From positions 1,065,380-1,129,379 of the forward strand of contig NZ_SJPX01000003.1 in assembly GCF_007860175.1 (NCBI RefSeq): a stretch of DNA of 64,000 nt, given 5' to 3'. The notes under the pieces were generated by a model. The model was not told the DNA's origin, did no database searches, and saw nothing but the letters and a program-made list of their open reading frames with translations. The stretch comes from Rubripirellula reticaptiva (GTDB lineage: Bacteria > Planctomycetota > Planctomycetia > Pirellulales > Pirellulaceae). Shown here piece after piece: positions 16,148 to 25,614 of this stretch (the stretch's first letter is position 1; every line of letters starts with the position of its first letter). A program made the translations under genes and the position numbers.

Positions 16148-18232
16148 CTAGAAGTAGAACAGGATGTTACGGTGTACAAAGTCAAAAACGTCGCCAAACC
16201 AGCTTCTTAGGATCGATCGTTTTCCACACATGACTTTAGCGGTGATATCGGCTCCGCTGCGCATCGTTTCAATGTTGAATGTTTCGAAACGATCCGTGTC
16301 GCTGGGTTGCAGTTCGATGGTTCCGCCGGCGTCGATCACGTATTGACCGTTTTCGTCCAGTCGTGACGCCGTCGACATTTCTTCTAGTTGGGCAACGAAT
16401 GAGGACTCGGGAAGTGTTGCGACTGCAAATTCGATCGGTAGGTGTGGATTTGACTTGCGGGCGTCGATGACGGCACCCGCATCACGATCCGGAATTTGCA
16501 TTTTCAGTGACCATGGGCCATCCGGATTGACCACAGAAACCAGCACGTTGCCTCGCGTGATCGGGCGATCCGACAGTCGACGCTTCAGTTGCCATCCGAC
16601 GATATTTCCGTCGATGGGGCTGGTGATGAAGAGTTCCTTTTGCTGGGTTTCCAAGATGGCCAGTTGACCGCGCAGATTCGCAAGCTCGCTTTCGACTTGC
16701 CGCAACTCAATTGCCATTCGGCTAGACTGAGCCGGATCCGCATCGCTGCTGAGGCGGACGGATTGGATGGATGCAAGTCGCGACGTTGCCGTCTGGATTT
16801 CGCCGGTCAATGCTTCGGCGCGGCTTTCCAATTCCGCGTTTTCAAGTTCGAACAGCATGTCGCCCGCTTTGACGGTTTGTCCATCCGTCACATGCAGCGT
16901 TTTCACGGTGCCATCGATCGTCGCAAAGACATCACGCCGTAGCGATGGTTCGGCGGTCCCTTTCGCGATTACGTGATGGTCGATCTGAATCACCATCGAT
17001 GCGACTAGCAACGCGACGATTGCGGTCAATCCAGCGACAACCCAAGGCCAGCGGCCATCGCCGACCAGTCCGCCGACGGACTTCCATAGGGAAAGCCCGA
17101 ATACACGACTGTGTTCGCGTGAGTTTCGCAGCGCAAGGGTTGCCTCGGTTGCCACCACCGTCATCGGCAAATTGATCGATGTCGGAACTTCGCCCGAAAA
17201 ATACTCTAGGACGATCACACCGATACAGTCTCCGTCGCCACTGAGCGGATCAAACGAAGTGACTTCGGTTTCATCATTTTCACTTGATTGGCCGAACCAA
17301 TACAGTGGCAAAACGATCGCGGAGTTGACTCCGGTTTCGTCCAAATATGTCTCTAACGGATCCTGGATTTGCGGAGGCAATGGATCGGAACCTGGCAATA
17401 CAAGCGGGCGCGACATGACGACGGCAGCATTCACCATTCGCTCGGCCGATCGAATGGCGTTGCCGCGTTTGTCAACCACTGCGACTCCGCTGACCGCGGC
17501 CACTTTGAATCGACTACCGCGCGAGACCAATACCGTGGTTCGGTCACAGTCTAATAATCGCCGCGACTCGTTTGCGATGCGATAGCACGTCGCATCGAGA
17601 TCAAGGTCACGATGCAGCCACTGTAGCGATCGGTGTCCCGCCAAGCCGGGATGGGGCGCCGGTGCAAGCGTTTGCACAGAATCTGTACTTTCGGCAACCG
17701 ACGGATTCGCGATCAACTGAGGAAAGGTTCGCACAACGGATCGAGTGGCTTCGCCGTACGACTGCAGCAATCGAAGATCACCAATTTGCGTCATCGCCGA
17801 AGGACGACTTTCGATGGGATACAACAGAATCAGCGCCGCCCGATCAGGTGACGGTACGATCTCGATTCTTAGCCCTCTTGCCACGTCGCTTTCGCTTGGG
17901 GAATCGGAATCCAAATCGAGCGAGAGGTTGCAGGCGACGGGCGCGACGGTCGCGGTCGACAAAAGTCCTTTCAAATCGGACCGAGTGACTCGTTTAGATA
18001 ACGATTCATCTTTGACCAGCATCATCGGTGCTGGCCAATGAGCGGCTTCGATTGCGACGAGCCCACACTGCAGACTTTCAACGATCTCAGCGGCAAGTCG
18101 TTTGTAAAAATCAGTCCGGTCTGCCGCAGCATTGGCCATCGCCGCAACGCGATCATAAATCACGCTGGATCCGGCAACCGTTTGATCTTGCCGACTTTTC
18201 GACGTTTCGGTGGTCTCAGATGATGTGCTCAA
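16148..18232 (-). CDS. GAF domain plus HlyD-type membrane-fusion protein
   Basis: 694 residues. A GAF-like domain lies at about 205-370, followed by one transmembrane helix (about 396-417, WPWVVAGLTAIVALLVASM). Then comes a HlyD-type adaptor with lipoyl half (FATIDGTVKTLHVTDGQTVKAGDML, 436-460), a coiled-coil hairpin (about 465-530) and the second lipoyl half with the TSPIDGNIVGW motif. A cytosolic GAF sensor joined to a periplasmic adaptor suggests signal-controlled export. The frame begins at TTG with no clear ribosome-binding site; an ATG at 18139 is possible. It precedes and is probably cotranscribed with the M50 protease gene. Confidence 0.83.
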   Translation of the reverse strand: MSTSSETTETSKSRQDQTVAGSSVIYDRVAAMANAAADRTDFYKRLAAEIVESLQCGLVAIEAAHWPAPMMLVKDESLSKRVTRSDLKGLLSTATVAPVACNLSLDLDSDSPSESDVARGLRIEIVPSPDRAALILLYPIESRPSAMTQIGDLRLLQSYGEATRSVVRTFPQLIANPSVAESTDSVQTLAPAPHPGLAGHRSLQWLHRDLDLDATCYRIANESRRLLDCDRTTVLVSRGSRFKVAAVSGVAVVDKRGNAIRSAERMVNAAVVMSRPLVLPGSDPLPPQIQDPLETYLDETGVNSAIVLPLYWFGQSSENDETEVTSFDPLSGDGDCIGVIVLEYFSGEVPTSINLPMTVVATEATLALRNSREHSRVFGLSLWKSVGGLVGDGRWPWVVAGLTAIVALLVASMVIQIDHHVIAKGTAEPSLRRDVFATIDGTVKTLHVTDGQTVKAGDMLFELENAELESRAEALTGEIQTATSRLASIQSVRLSSDADPAQSSRMAIELRQVESELANLRGQLAILETQQKELFITSPIDGNIVGWQLKRRLSDRPITRGNVLVSVVNPDGPWSLKMQIPDRDAGAVIDARKSNPHLPIEFAVATLPESSFVAQLEEMSTASRLDENGQYVIDAGGTIELQPSDTDRFETFNIETMRSGADITAKVMCGKRSILRSWFGDVFDFVHRNILFYF

Positions 18233-18777
18233 GGCAGCGTCAACGTCGGCGGGAATGAGGTAAGCGGATGGAAAGGCCGTCGAAAGTTTCCTCTCAACCT
18301 AGTTCCGGCTAAGTGCAACGAATGCTCGAGCGTACCGGTTTGGTGACCAAAAATCAACAAATTGCGACGAATGCGCAGCTTGTCGCGATTGTGTTTAAAG
18401 CACCACGTGGAACCGAGTCCGTAAATCAGGATCTTGCAGGGCCCGGTTAGTCGGTTGGTAACGGTTGCAATGCCCGATTGTTCACTGCCAGAATCCGTTC
18501 CGCCTAGGAGTGAACTGATCGGATCTGTCACGACACTGTGCGGTAACTTGGTCGGCTTGACGGCGTGACGCGAAGGCTTGGGAAATGGTGATGGTCAAGC
18601 TACAATCTCGCGGTTCACAAACGGACTGGTTCACGCCTTTTCAGATCCCAGAATGACGCGTTTAGGGCTTCGAGTTCTTGCCCACGCAGGTTGACGTTGG
18701 CAGTACGAACGCGAATCGAACGAAGTTGATTTCAAATTTTTATGGCGATTTGAAGTTCTGTTCTTTGGAGACGATCG
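18233..18777. promoter_or_regulatory. Divergent region upstream of GAF-HlyD gene and response regulator
   Basis: 545 bases. A minus-strand frame (18229-18531, GTG start, starting MTDPISSLLGG) ends with a TGA overlapping the TTG start of the GAF-HlyD gene; its second half looks non-coding and no ribosome-binding site is visible, so it is not annotated as a gene. The rest should contain promoters for both directions, none recognised with confidence. Confidence 0.4.
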
Positions 18778-19182
18778 TTGAGACAGCCAACTGAGAGCGA
18801 AGAACCATCAAAGCCCGAAACGATCTTGGTGGTCGATGATGACCCGCTGGTATGCCGAGCTACATCACATTTGGTGACGGTAATTGGCTATTGCGTTCGG
18901 ATCGCGGACAATGGTGACGAGGCGATTGAAATCGTCAAGAATACGCCCACGGAAATCGACGCCGTGCTGATGGACGTTTCGATGCCGGTGATGAATGGGA
19001 TCGAATGTTTTGAAGCACTCATGAAAATCTCGCCGACATTGCCAGTCATCTTGATATCGGGTCATCCCTTCGTCGCGTCTGAATTGCAACGTCTGAACGA
19101 TCTCGGCTTGCGCGGCTATCTAAAGAAGCCGTATCGGATTGCAGATCTTGAGCCAATGTTTGTCGAAGTGTTCGGCAAGTAA
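18778..19182 (+). CDS. Orphan single-domain response regulator
   Basis: 134 residues with a short Pro/Glu-rich N-terminus and one receiver domain: LVVDDDPLVCRA acidic pair, phospho-acceptor Asp in VLMDVSMPVMNG, Ser in ILISGHP and Lys in YLKKPYRIAD. There is no output domain. The alpha-4 region (SGHPFVASELQRLNDLGLRGYLKKPY) resembles receivers of hybrid histidine kinases rather than CheY. Start is TTG, supported by GGAG eight bases upstream. No kinase gene is adjacent; partner unknown. Confidence 0.85.
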   Translation: MRQPTESEEPSKPETILVVDDDPLVCRATSHLVTVIGYCVRIADNGDEAIEIVKNTPTEIDAVLMDVSMPVMNGIECFEALMKISPTLPVILISGHPFVASELQRLNDLGLRGYLKKPYRIADLEPMFVEVFGK

Positions 19183-19186
19183 ACCT

Positions 19187-19217
19187 GCCGAGCAAAGCAT
19201 GTCATCCTTTGCTCGGC
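19187..19217. terminator. Bidirectional hairpin between response regulator and alaS
   Basis: Perfect 11-base inverted repeat: GCCGAGCAAAG (19187-19197) and CTTTGCTCGGC (19207-19217) with a nine-base loop. It lies in the 63-base gap between convergent genes, the expected site for a shared terminator, although no T-run follows. Confidence 0.6.
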
Positions 19218-19245
19218 GATCCGTTGGCGTGTTGCCCTAGCAGAT

Positions 19246-22080
19246 CTACTGACCAAGCATGGTTCGCATTGACGATTTTGCGGTATCCAAGGCGGTCGGC
19301 AACTTACTGGGGTCGCTGCCGCCGGCTTGCGCCATATCGGGACGTCCACCACCGCCGCCGCCGACGATCGCCGCCGCTGCGCCAACCCAGTCACCCGCCT
19401 TCAACTTACGATCAACTAAGTCTCGACTCAGTCCGCCAACCAATAAAACTTTGCTGCCCGTAACGGCAGCCAACAATATCGCGGTTGGTTTGTTCGCTGT
19501 TTTGCGAATCTGGTCAATCAATCCACGCATGATGTTTGGATTGGCGCCGGGGACTTCTGCCACGATAACGAGTGTGTCGCCCACACTTTCGCCACCTGCG
19601 ATCAAGTCGTCAGCCGAAATTTCGCTGCTAGCGCTGACTTGTTTCAGTTCGCCGACCAGTCGAGTTCGTTCGGCCAACATAGCGGACAAACGTTCGGGAA
19701 CGTCATCAATCGAAACGTTTAGCCAACGAGTGATCGTTCGCACGGCCGTTCGAATCGAGTTGTAGTCGGATGTGTCCGTCTTTTCGCCCTTTCCGTCGTA
19801 CTTGAAGGTGGGCGAATGATTGGTCGCCTTGCCAGTGGTCAGGCCCTTCTTCATTGCTCGAACTTCTTTGATCAACGCGTCGGCAGCCATCATCGCATCG
19901 GCTTCGGTGCAAGCAAGTGCAGTCGCGACCTGAGACAGCAATTCACGAGTTTGAGTGCGATGCTGCTTAGCCCGCTGGCCCGTTAACGCTTCGATCCGGC
20001 GAGTGCCCGTTGACACGCTTTCTTCGACAACGACTTCGAAGGCTTCAACATCGGCTGTGTTCGTCAGGTGCGTGCCCGCGCACAATTCACGACTGAACTC
20101 ACCCATCGAAACCATACGGCATGGATCCGGATATTTTTCGCCGAACAACATCATTGCGTTCGCTTGGCGAGCATCGGCCAGCGAAACCGTGTCCCAGCGA
20201 ATCGGTTCGCCTTTGGCAACAAATTCCAACACTTCCTTCTCGATCAGAACGAGTGTCTCGTCCGGGATCGCTTTGGGATTTGTAAAGTCGAATCGCAACC
20301 GGTCGGCTTCGACTTTGCTGCCCTGTTGTTCGGCATGTCGGCCAATATGGTTGTGAAGCGCGTGGTGCAGAATGTGAGTGGCCGAGTGCGCGCGGGCCAA
20401 TGATTGGCGGCGTTCCGTATCGACTTTAGCCTCGCACTTTGCATCTTGCTTCATCGATCCCCGTGTTAAGACGCCGTGATGAACGATCAGGGCGCCGTGC
20501 TTCTGCGTGTCGGCAACTTTGAATGAAAAATCATCGTTTTCGATCACGCCGGTGTCGCCGATTTGGCCGCCCGATTCGGCATAGAACGGCGACTGGTCCA
20601 GGACAACTCGCAGCGGTGTTTTGCCTGGCGAGTCAATGTGTCCCATTAGCTGGCCGTCGTCGTCTTTGCCACCTTCGCCCGTGATGATTCCCTTGATCGT
20701 CGATTCTGCTTCGGTAGCGTCATAGCCAACGAAGGGCGTCACTCGCAGGGCTTCTTTGAGTGTTTCCAGTGGCCCGGTTTGGAACAGGACTTGTTGGTCG
20801 CCGCCGCTGACGGTGGCGTGTTCATCCATTGCCGTGCGGTAGCCTTTCCAATCGAACGTGTAGTTCTGCTCCGCTGCAAGGGTTTGTACCAATTCAGGCG
20901 GCACACCGTACGTCGTTTGCAGATCCGCAGCATCGGCGCCTGGCACCATGCTTTGCGAATCTGATTGCATTTGTTTGAACAGACGTTCGATGCGGGTCAT
21001 GCCGCCATCGATCGTTGCAAAGAACGCTTTTTCCTCAGCCTCGATCGCTTCGGCGACTCGCGCCGTGGTTTGACCAAGTTCCGGATACGGGGTCTTGTGA
21101 GTTTCGGCGACCGCTTCGACCAGTTTGTATAAGAACGGCTCGCGCAAGTTCATCTGATATCCGTCCAACACCGCGCGGCGGATCAACCGGCGGATGACAT
21201 ACCGAGCGTCTTTGGCACCGGGGTAAACGTTTTCGTGAATTGAAAACACACTGGCACGGGCATGGTCGGTGATCCGGCGCAGCCGTCGGCTATTGTCGTT
21301 GTTGTACTCGTACTTGACTCCGCAAACCTCCGCGGCTGCTTGCACGATCGGGAACAGACTGTCGATATGAAAGTTTGTCGGCACGCCCTGCAGCACGCTG
21401 GCGGTCCGTTCTAGCCCCATCCCTGTGTCGATGTTCTTGCTGGGCAAGGGACGCAAGTTGTCGGGCGGATTGCCGGAACGGTTGAATTGCGTGAAGACCA
21501 GATTCCAGATTTCGACTTCGCTGCCGTCTTCAAGGTGGTAATAGATTTCGCTGCACGGACCGCAGACTCCGTCCGGGCCTTCGCTCGGCGCGGAAGCTGG
21601 CCAGAAGTTTTCGTCTTCGTCCATCCGCGCGATCCGGGCATCGGGCAACCCGATCTTGTTGTGCCAGATTCCGTGTGCTTCGTCGTCGTCTTTGTAGACT
21701 GTCACTGACAGACGGTCGCCGGGGATGCCGAGCCATTTTTTGTCAGTCAGAAATTCCCATGCCCAGTGAATCGACTCTTCTTTGAAGTAATCACCGAACG
21801 AAAAGTTACCCAGCATTTCGAAGAACGTGTGGTGGAACGCCGTCCGTCCAACGTTGTCGATGTCGCCGGTTCGCAAGCACTTTTGGCAGGTGGTCGCTCT
21901 GGTGAAATCCAACTCAACTTTGCCAAGGAAGTGATCTTTGAACTGATTCATGCCCGCAGGCGTGAACAGCACCGACGGATCCCAAGCGGGTACCAAGACG
22001 TCGCTGGGGCAGACGGTACAACCCTTGGTTTGGAAGAAGTCGAGGTACTTTTGGCGCAGTTCGTCAGTTTTCATCGTCAA
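19246..22080 (-). CDS. alaS: Alanyl-tRNA synthetase
   Basis: Charges tRNA-Ala and edits mischarged Ser/Gly. 944 residues, slightly above the common ~875. The class II catalytic domain is at the start (RQKYLDFFQTKG, VLFTPAGMNQFKDHFLG, FHHTFFEMLGNFSFGDYF). The editing domain carries HSATHILHHAL and CAGTHL zinc ligands. The DHHA1 C-terminal domain ends with GGGGGGRPDMAQAGG. There is an extra segment of Asp/Gly-rich sequence around the middle (about residue 450-470). ATGs at codons 1 and 3 are both possible starts. Single gene, divergent from the Pup-ligase-like gene. Housekeeping. Confidence 0.97.
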   Translation of the reverse strand: MTMKTDELRQKYLDFFQTKGCTVCPSDVLVPAWDPSVLFTPAGMNQFKDHFLGKVELDFTRATTCQKCLRTGDIDNVGRTAFHHTFFEMLGNFSFGDYFKEESIHWAWEFLTDKKWLGIPGDRLSVTVYKDDDEAHGIWHNKIGLPDARIARMDEDENFWPASAPSEGPDGVCGPCSEIYYHLEDGSEVEIWNLVFTQFNRSGNPPDNLRPLPSKNIDTGMGLERTASVLQGVPTNFHIDSLFPIVQAAAEVCGVKYEYNNDNSRRLRRITDHARASVFSIHENVYPGAKDARYVIRRLIRRAVLDGYQMNLREPFLYKLVEAVAETHKTPYPELGQTTARVAEAIEAEEKAFFATIDGGMTRIERLFKQMQSDSQSMVPGADAADLQTTYGVPPELVQTLAAEQNYTFDWKGYRTAMDEHATVSGGDQQVLFQTGPLETLKEALRVTPFVGYDATEAESTIKGIITGEGGKDDDGQLMGHIDSPGKTPLRVVLDQSPFYAESGGQIGDTGVIENDDFSFKVADTQKHGALIVHHGVLTRGSMKQDAKCEAKVDTERRQSLARAHSATHILHHALHNHIGRHAEQQGSKVEADRLRFDFTNPKAIPDETLVLIEKEVLEFVAKGEPIRWDTVSLADARQANAMMLFGEKYPDPCRMVSMGEFSRELCAGTHLTNTADVEAFEVVVEESVSTGTRRIEALTGQRAKQHRTQTRELLSQVATALACTEADAMMAADALIKEVRAMKKGLTTGKATNHSPTFKYDGKGEKTDTSDYNSIRTAVRTITRWLNVSIDDVPERLSAMLAERTRLVGELKQVSASSEISADDLIAGGESVGDTLVIVAEVPGANPNIMRGLIDQIRKTANKPTAILLAAVTGSKVLLVGGLSRDLVDRKLKAGDWVGAAAAIVGGGGGGRPDMAQAGGSDPSKLPTALDTAKSSMRTMLGQ

Positions 22081-22647
22081 TGACAGATTCGTTTTGTCGT
22101 TTCAGTGGCCGTGGAAAGGCCAGATCATATCGAAAAGGACCGGATTGTTGGAATGCGTCTGCCGGACAGACTTGAAAGCCTCGAAAATAGTTCCTCGGAA
22201 GGTGGCTTCGGGCGGCAGCTGGCCTGGCCACGGTTGGCTCGGGCTTCGTCGCCCTGGATGCCGTTGGCAGAGTGTGCCCGGGATGGGGGAGATAGGCAGA
22301 TGGGGAGAGAGTTTGGCTGCGATTCACGATTTGGATGGCGGAATCCTAGTGGAAAGAGGCATCTGAACCGAAACTTGGGGTGTGATTGTTTGGTTTAGAA
22401 AGGTTGGTTTGTGAGGACGACGGAAACTAGGACGCGGAGCCGGAGGTTCTGGGTTTTGCGTTTGAGATTGCCAAACATTCAACTGACAGACTGCGAATCA
22501 CGCCCGAATGAAACTTCTCGAATCCGTTCGGACGGCTACAATGATCTAGCCTTCCGTCGGTTCCTTTAATCCTGCCGCCCCCAAGATCGCTTGTCCTCTG
22601 CCGCGTCCTATCCCGACCCTACTGCCGGACCTGAAAAAGAGGAAAGG
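22081..22647. other. Intergenic region upstream of alaS and the Pup-ligase-like gene
   Basis: About 510-570 bases. No supported gene and no T-box-like or other recognisable riboswitch structure. It should hold divergent promoters, but no convincing consensus was found. Confidence 0.4.
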
Positions 22648-24354
22648 GTGAAGCGTGCGCCAAAGGTGCGGTTGCGTCGCAATTCTCCTCTGGTTACGCG
22701 TTTAGTCGGGCTGGAAACCGAATACGCTACATTGGTCGCCGATAACCAGAATCTGACTCAGGCCGATCTGCCACCGTCTCAGTTGGTGTACTCGCAAATC
22801 TGCGAAGCGATCCGCCGCGATCAGCCAACAGTGTCGGGACTTTTCGATAGCGAGCAGATGTTCTTGGCAAGCGGCGGTGCGGTCACGTTCGAGTCGCATC
22901 CGTCGATGTATGCGTTGCCCGGTGGATTGGTCGAAATCGCGACGCCTGAGGTTCAGAGCCCCGATGACTTGTTGGCTTGTCAGCGATCGATCGACGAGCT
23001 AGCCAGTGACGCGACGGCGGATTCGGAAACGAGTTTCGACTTGCGAATCTTGAAGAACAGTTCCGATGCGCTTGGCCATGTTTATGGCTGCCACGAAAAT
23101 TATGAAGCAGAAGTCGCATCGGGAATCGGGTTGGTCGTCTACCGCGCGTTTGTGCTGTTGATGTGGGGCATGCAGGTGATCAGCCTGATGTGTTCGTTGC
23201 CGCTAATGATGCTTACGTTTTCGGCGGTCAGTATTTCGAGGATTTTGTCGCGGCAAGAATCGTCGCATGAAGAAAACGAACCGCATGACATTTTTGAATT
23301 AGTGCCAACCTGGATTTCGACATTGCTGGTCGGCGGGCTGCGGCTTGTGCATCTTCCAACGGTGATGGTTTTGCGATTCGTGGCCCGGCATGTCGCCTTC
23401 CGCGTTCAACGTCGTTACCTGTCGGCCATGTTGGTGTCGCGCGTCGCGATTTGCGGTTCTGGCAATTTAGATCCCGACAGCCGGTTTTGCTTGAGCGCGA
23501 AAGCGATGGCAATTGACGCTGTCGCCGACATGGGCGGTTTCCGCGGCGAGCGACCGATCTTTGTTTACGGTCATTGGCTGGGGCAATACTGTGCCAAGTC
23601 GTTCCTGTCGCTTGGCTCGACTCGTCAGATGTTTAACCGTCGCCAGCGACTGCAGATTGGATTGTCCGATTCGAACATGTCGGACTTGGCCGAGTATGTC
23701 AAAGTCGGATCCGTATCCCTGGTGCTAGATATGCTGGAGGCGGGTGAGACGACTGGATTGCCGGTACTAAATCGACCCATCGAATCGCTCAAGCGGATTG
23801 CGAGCGATTGGAATCTCGTTTCACGTGTTCCGACCAATCGCGGTGAAATGTCAGCGATCGAGATTCAACGCGAGTTTCTGCATGCCGCCGAAGCCTTTGT
23901 CGATGCGACGCCCGCGAACATGCGAGGCGAAGCGCCGCTGGTGGTTTACCGATGGCGTGAATTGCTTGATTCCGTCACGGCGTTTCGCAAAGACTTTCAC
24001 GACATCGAAATGGGACTCGGGCGCGTGGACTGGATGACAAAGCGATGGTTGATGGACCAGCTTGGCGATGACAAGCCCTGGGCCGCCAAAAAGAAAATCG
24101 ACCTGCGCTATCACGAACTGTCCCCGGACGGATATTACGTTCAGTTCATTGCAACGCGACCGGATTTGCGATTAGTCGATGACGACAACATTGCCCGGCG
24201 TCGCAAGTCGCCCCCGGCAAGTTCACCTGCCGCTCGCCGCGGTTGGCTGATACGCGAATTCGCCGATAGCGACGAACTGCTGCAAAGCGAATGGACATAT
24301 GCCATGATCGGTCGCGGTCGCCGCAAACGCCGCGTCGACTTTTCCGGACAATAA
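22648..24354 (+). CDS. Pup ligase / Dop (PafA) family protein with inserted hydrophobic region
   Basis: About 568 residues. Motifs of the carboxylate-amine ligase family that includes PafA and Dop are clear: GLETEYAT near the start (Mg-ATP site), GHVYGCHENYEAEV, GSGNLDPDSRFCLSAKA, LQIGLSDSNMSDLAEYVKVG, RVDWMTKRWLMDQ and KKKIDLRYHELSPDGYY. Between the CHENY motif and the GSGNLDP motif lie two strongly hydrophobic stretches (about 161-197 and 217-243 from the GTG start) that soluble PafA and Dop do not have, suggesting membrane association. PafA joins Pup to lysines, and Dop deamidates or removes it. No Pup, UBact, proteasome subunit or Mpa gene is visible in the window. The GTG at 22648 has AGAGG five bases upstream; a TTG at 22591 would add 19 residues. 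Catalytic activity and substrate unknown. Confidence 0.82.
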   Translation: MKRAPKVRLRRNSPLVTRLVGLETEYATLVADNQNLTQADLPPSQLVYSQICEAIRRDQPTVSGLFDSEQMFLASGGAVTFESHPSMYALPGGLVEIATPEVQSPDDLLACQRSIDELASDATADSETSFDLRILKNSSDALGHVYGCHENYEAEVASGIGLVVYRAFVLLMWGMQVISLMCSLPLMMLTFSAVSISRILSRQESSHEENEPHDIFELVPTWISTLLVGGLRLVHLPTVMVLRFVARHVAFRVQRRYLSAMLVSRVAICGSGNLDPDSRFCLSAKAMAIDAVADMGGFRGERPIFVYGHWLGQYCAKSFLSLGSTRQMFNRRQRLQIGLSDSNMSDLAEYVKVGSVSLVLDMLEAGETTGLPVLNRPIESLKRIASDWNLVSRVPTNRGEMSAIEIQREFLHAAEAFVDATPANMRGEAPLVVYRWRELLDSVTAFRKDFHDIEMGLGRVDWMTKRWLMDQLGDDKPWAAKKKIDLRYHELSPDGYYVQFIATRPDLRLVDDDNIARRRKSPPASSPAARRGWLIREFADSDELLQSEWTYAMIGRGRRKRRVDFSGQ

Positions 24355-24377
24355 CGCCAGCATTTGCGTTAGATACG

Positions 24378-25550
24378 CTATTTCCGGTGAATCCATTGAT
24401 GGCTGGTCGCTCGGTAGACGGCTTGTTCGCCGATTTTGTCTCGCAGTTGATCGACGATCTTATCGACCTCTCGCTGGTTCGTTTCGCCCTCGGATTGATC
24501 GAACAACGATAATTGCTGAGGAGCGTTTTTTCCGCTCAGTGAACCGACGGAAACGCCAATCAATCGGACAGGACGCGGTTCTCGCTTTCGCATCTCGACG
24601 AGCATCGATTCGGCCACTCGGTAGATTTCGGCGGTCGAATGAGTCGACGTTTTCAGAGTGGTGGACTTGGCAAATGTTTGAAAGTCATCGCGGCGATACT
24701 TAATCGAAACATTCTTGGCTTGCCGTCCGTGCCGTCGCAGACGCCGCGTGACTTGTTCGACCAAGTAGCTGACCACGGCTCTCAGCATCGTTTCGTCTGT
24801 CATATCGTCGGCGAAAGTTCGTTCGTGACTGATTTGTTTTGCGCTGCGGTCTGGGACAACTCGTCGCTCGTCGATCCCGTTGGCAAGTTTCCAAAGGTGT
24901 TCGCCCCAAGAGCCCAGTGAACGCTGTAAATCGTCGAGTTTGCGAACACGCACTTCGCCGATCGTTCGCAGCCCCATTCGATGCAGACGTTCTTCGCCTA
25001 CTCGACCGACGCCCCAAAAACGAGACACCGGCAGCGGATCCAAGAACCGAATCACGTCGGCAGCAGCGACTTCGACAAACCCGTCGGGCTTGTTCACGTC
25101 GCTGGCGATCTTCGCAACGAATTTGAGCGGCGCTACGCCCACGCTGGCCGTCAGATCGAGTTCCTTCCGAATCTCGTCTTTGATACGTCGGCCAATCGTT
25201 GCTGCGGGACCGAACAATCGCTCGCTGCCTGTCACATCCAAGAATGCTTCGTCGAGTGATAGAGGTTGAACCAGTGGCGTGTAGCGGCAGAAGATGGCAC
25301 GAACTTGCCGACCAACTTCGGCATAGTGTTCGATTCGGCTTTTGACAAAAACCGCCTCGGGACAAAGCTGGGCGGCCCGTCGGCCTGGCATCGCGCTGTG
25401 AATTCCAAACCGGCGTGCTTCGTAGCTGGCTGCGGCGACGACGCCTCGTCCAGTCGAACCGCCCACCACGACCGGGCGACCACGCAGTTCAGGCCGGTCT
25501 CGTTGCTCAATCGCGGCGTAGAACGCATCCATGTCGATGTGCAGAATCAT
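24378..25550 (-). CDS. dinB: DNA polymerase IV (Y-family, DinB)
   Basis: Error-prone translesion polymerase. The 390-residue protein starts MILHIDMDAFYAAIEQRD with the first catalytic Asp pair, and has SYEARRFGIHSAMP and the second catalytic motif PLSLDEAFLDVTGS. Helix-hairpin-helix (GVGRVGEERLHRMGL) and little-finger domain follow. QLSLFD near the C-terminus is a beta-clamp binding motif; about 40 residues follow it. It is preceded on the same strand by a HAD phosphatase gene with a 64-base gap. No LexA box was recognised in that gap. Confidence 0.96.
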   Translation of the reverse strand: MILHIDMDAFYAAIEQRDRPELRGRPVVVGGSTGRGVVAAASYEARRFGIHSAMPGRRAAQLCPEAVFVKSRIEHYAEVGRQVRAIFCRYTPLVQPLSLDEAFLDVTGSERLFGPAATIGRRIKDEIRKELDLTASVGVAPLKFVAKIASDVNKPDGFVEVAAADVIRFLDPLPVSRFWGVGRVGEERLHRMGLRTIGEVRVRKLDDLQRSLGSWGEHLWKLANGIDERRVVPDRSAKQISHERTFADDMTDETMLRAVVSYLVEQVTRRLRRHGRQAKNVSIKYRRDDFQTFAKSTTLKTSTHSTAEIYRVAESMLVEMRKREPRPVRLIGVSVGSLSGKNAPQQLSLFDQSEGETNQREVDKIVDQLRDKIGEQAVYRATSHQWIHRK

Positions 25551-25614
25551 CAGGTCGGTACTTCGCCGGTCAGAGAAATTTGCAATCCAGGATGCTCGTC
25601 TTGCGATCTGTTCG

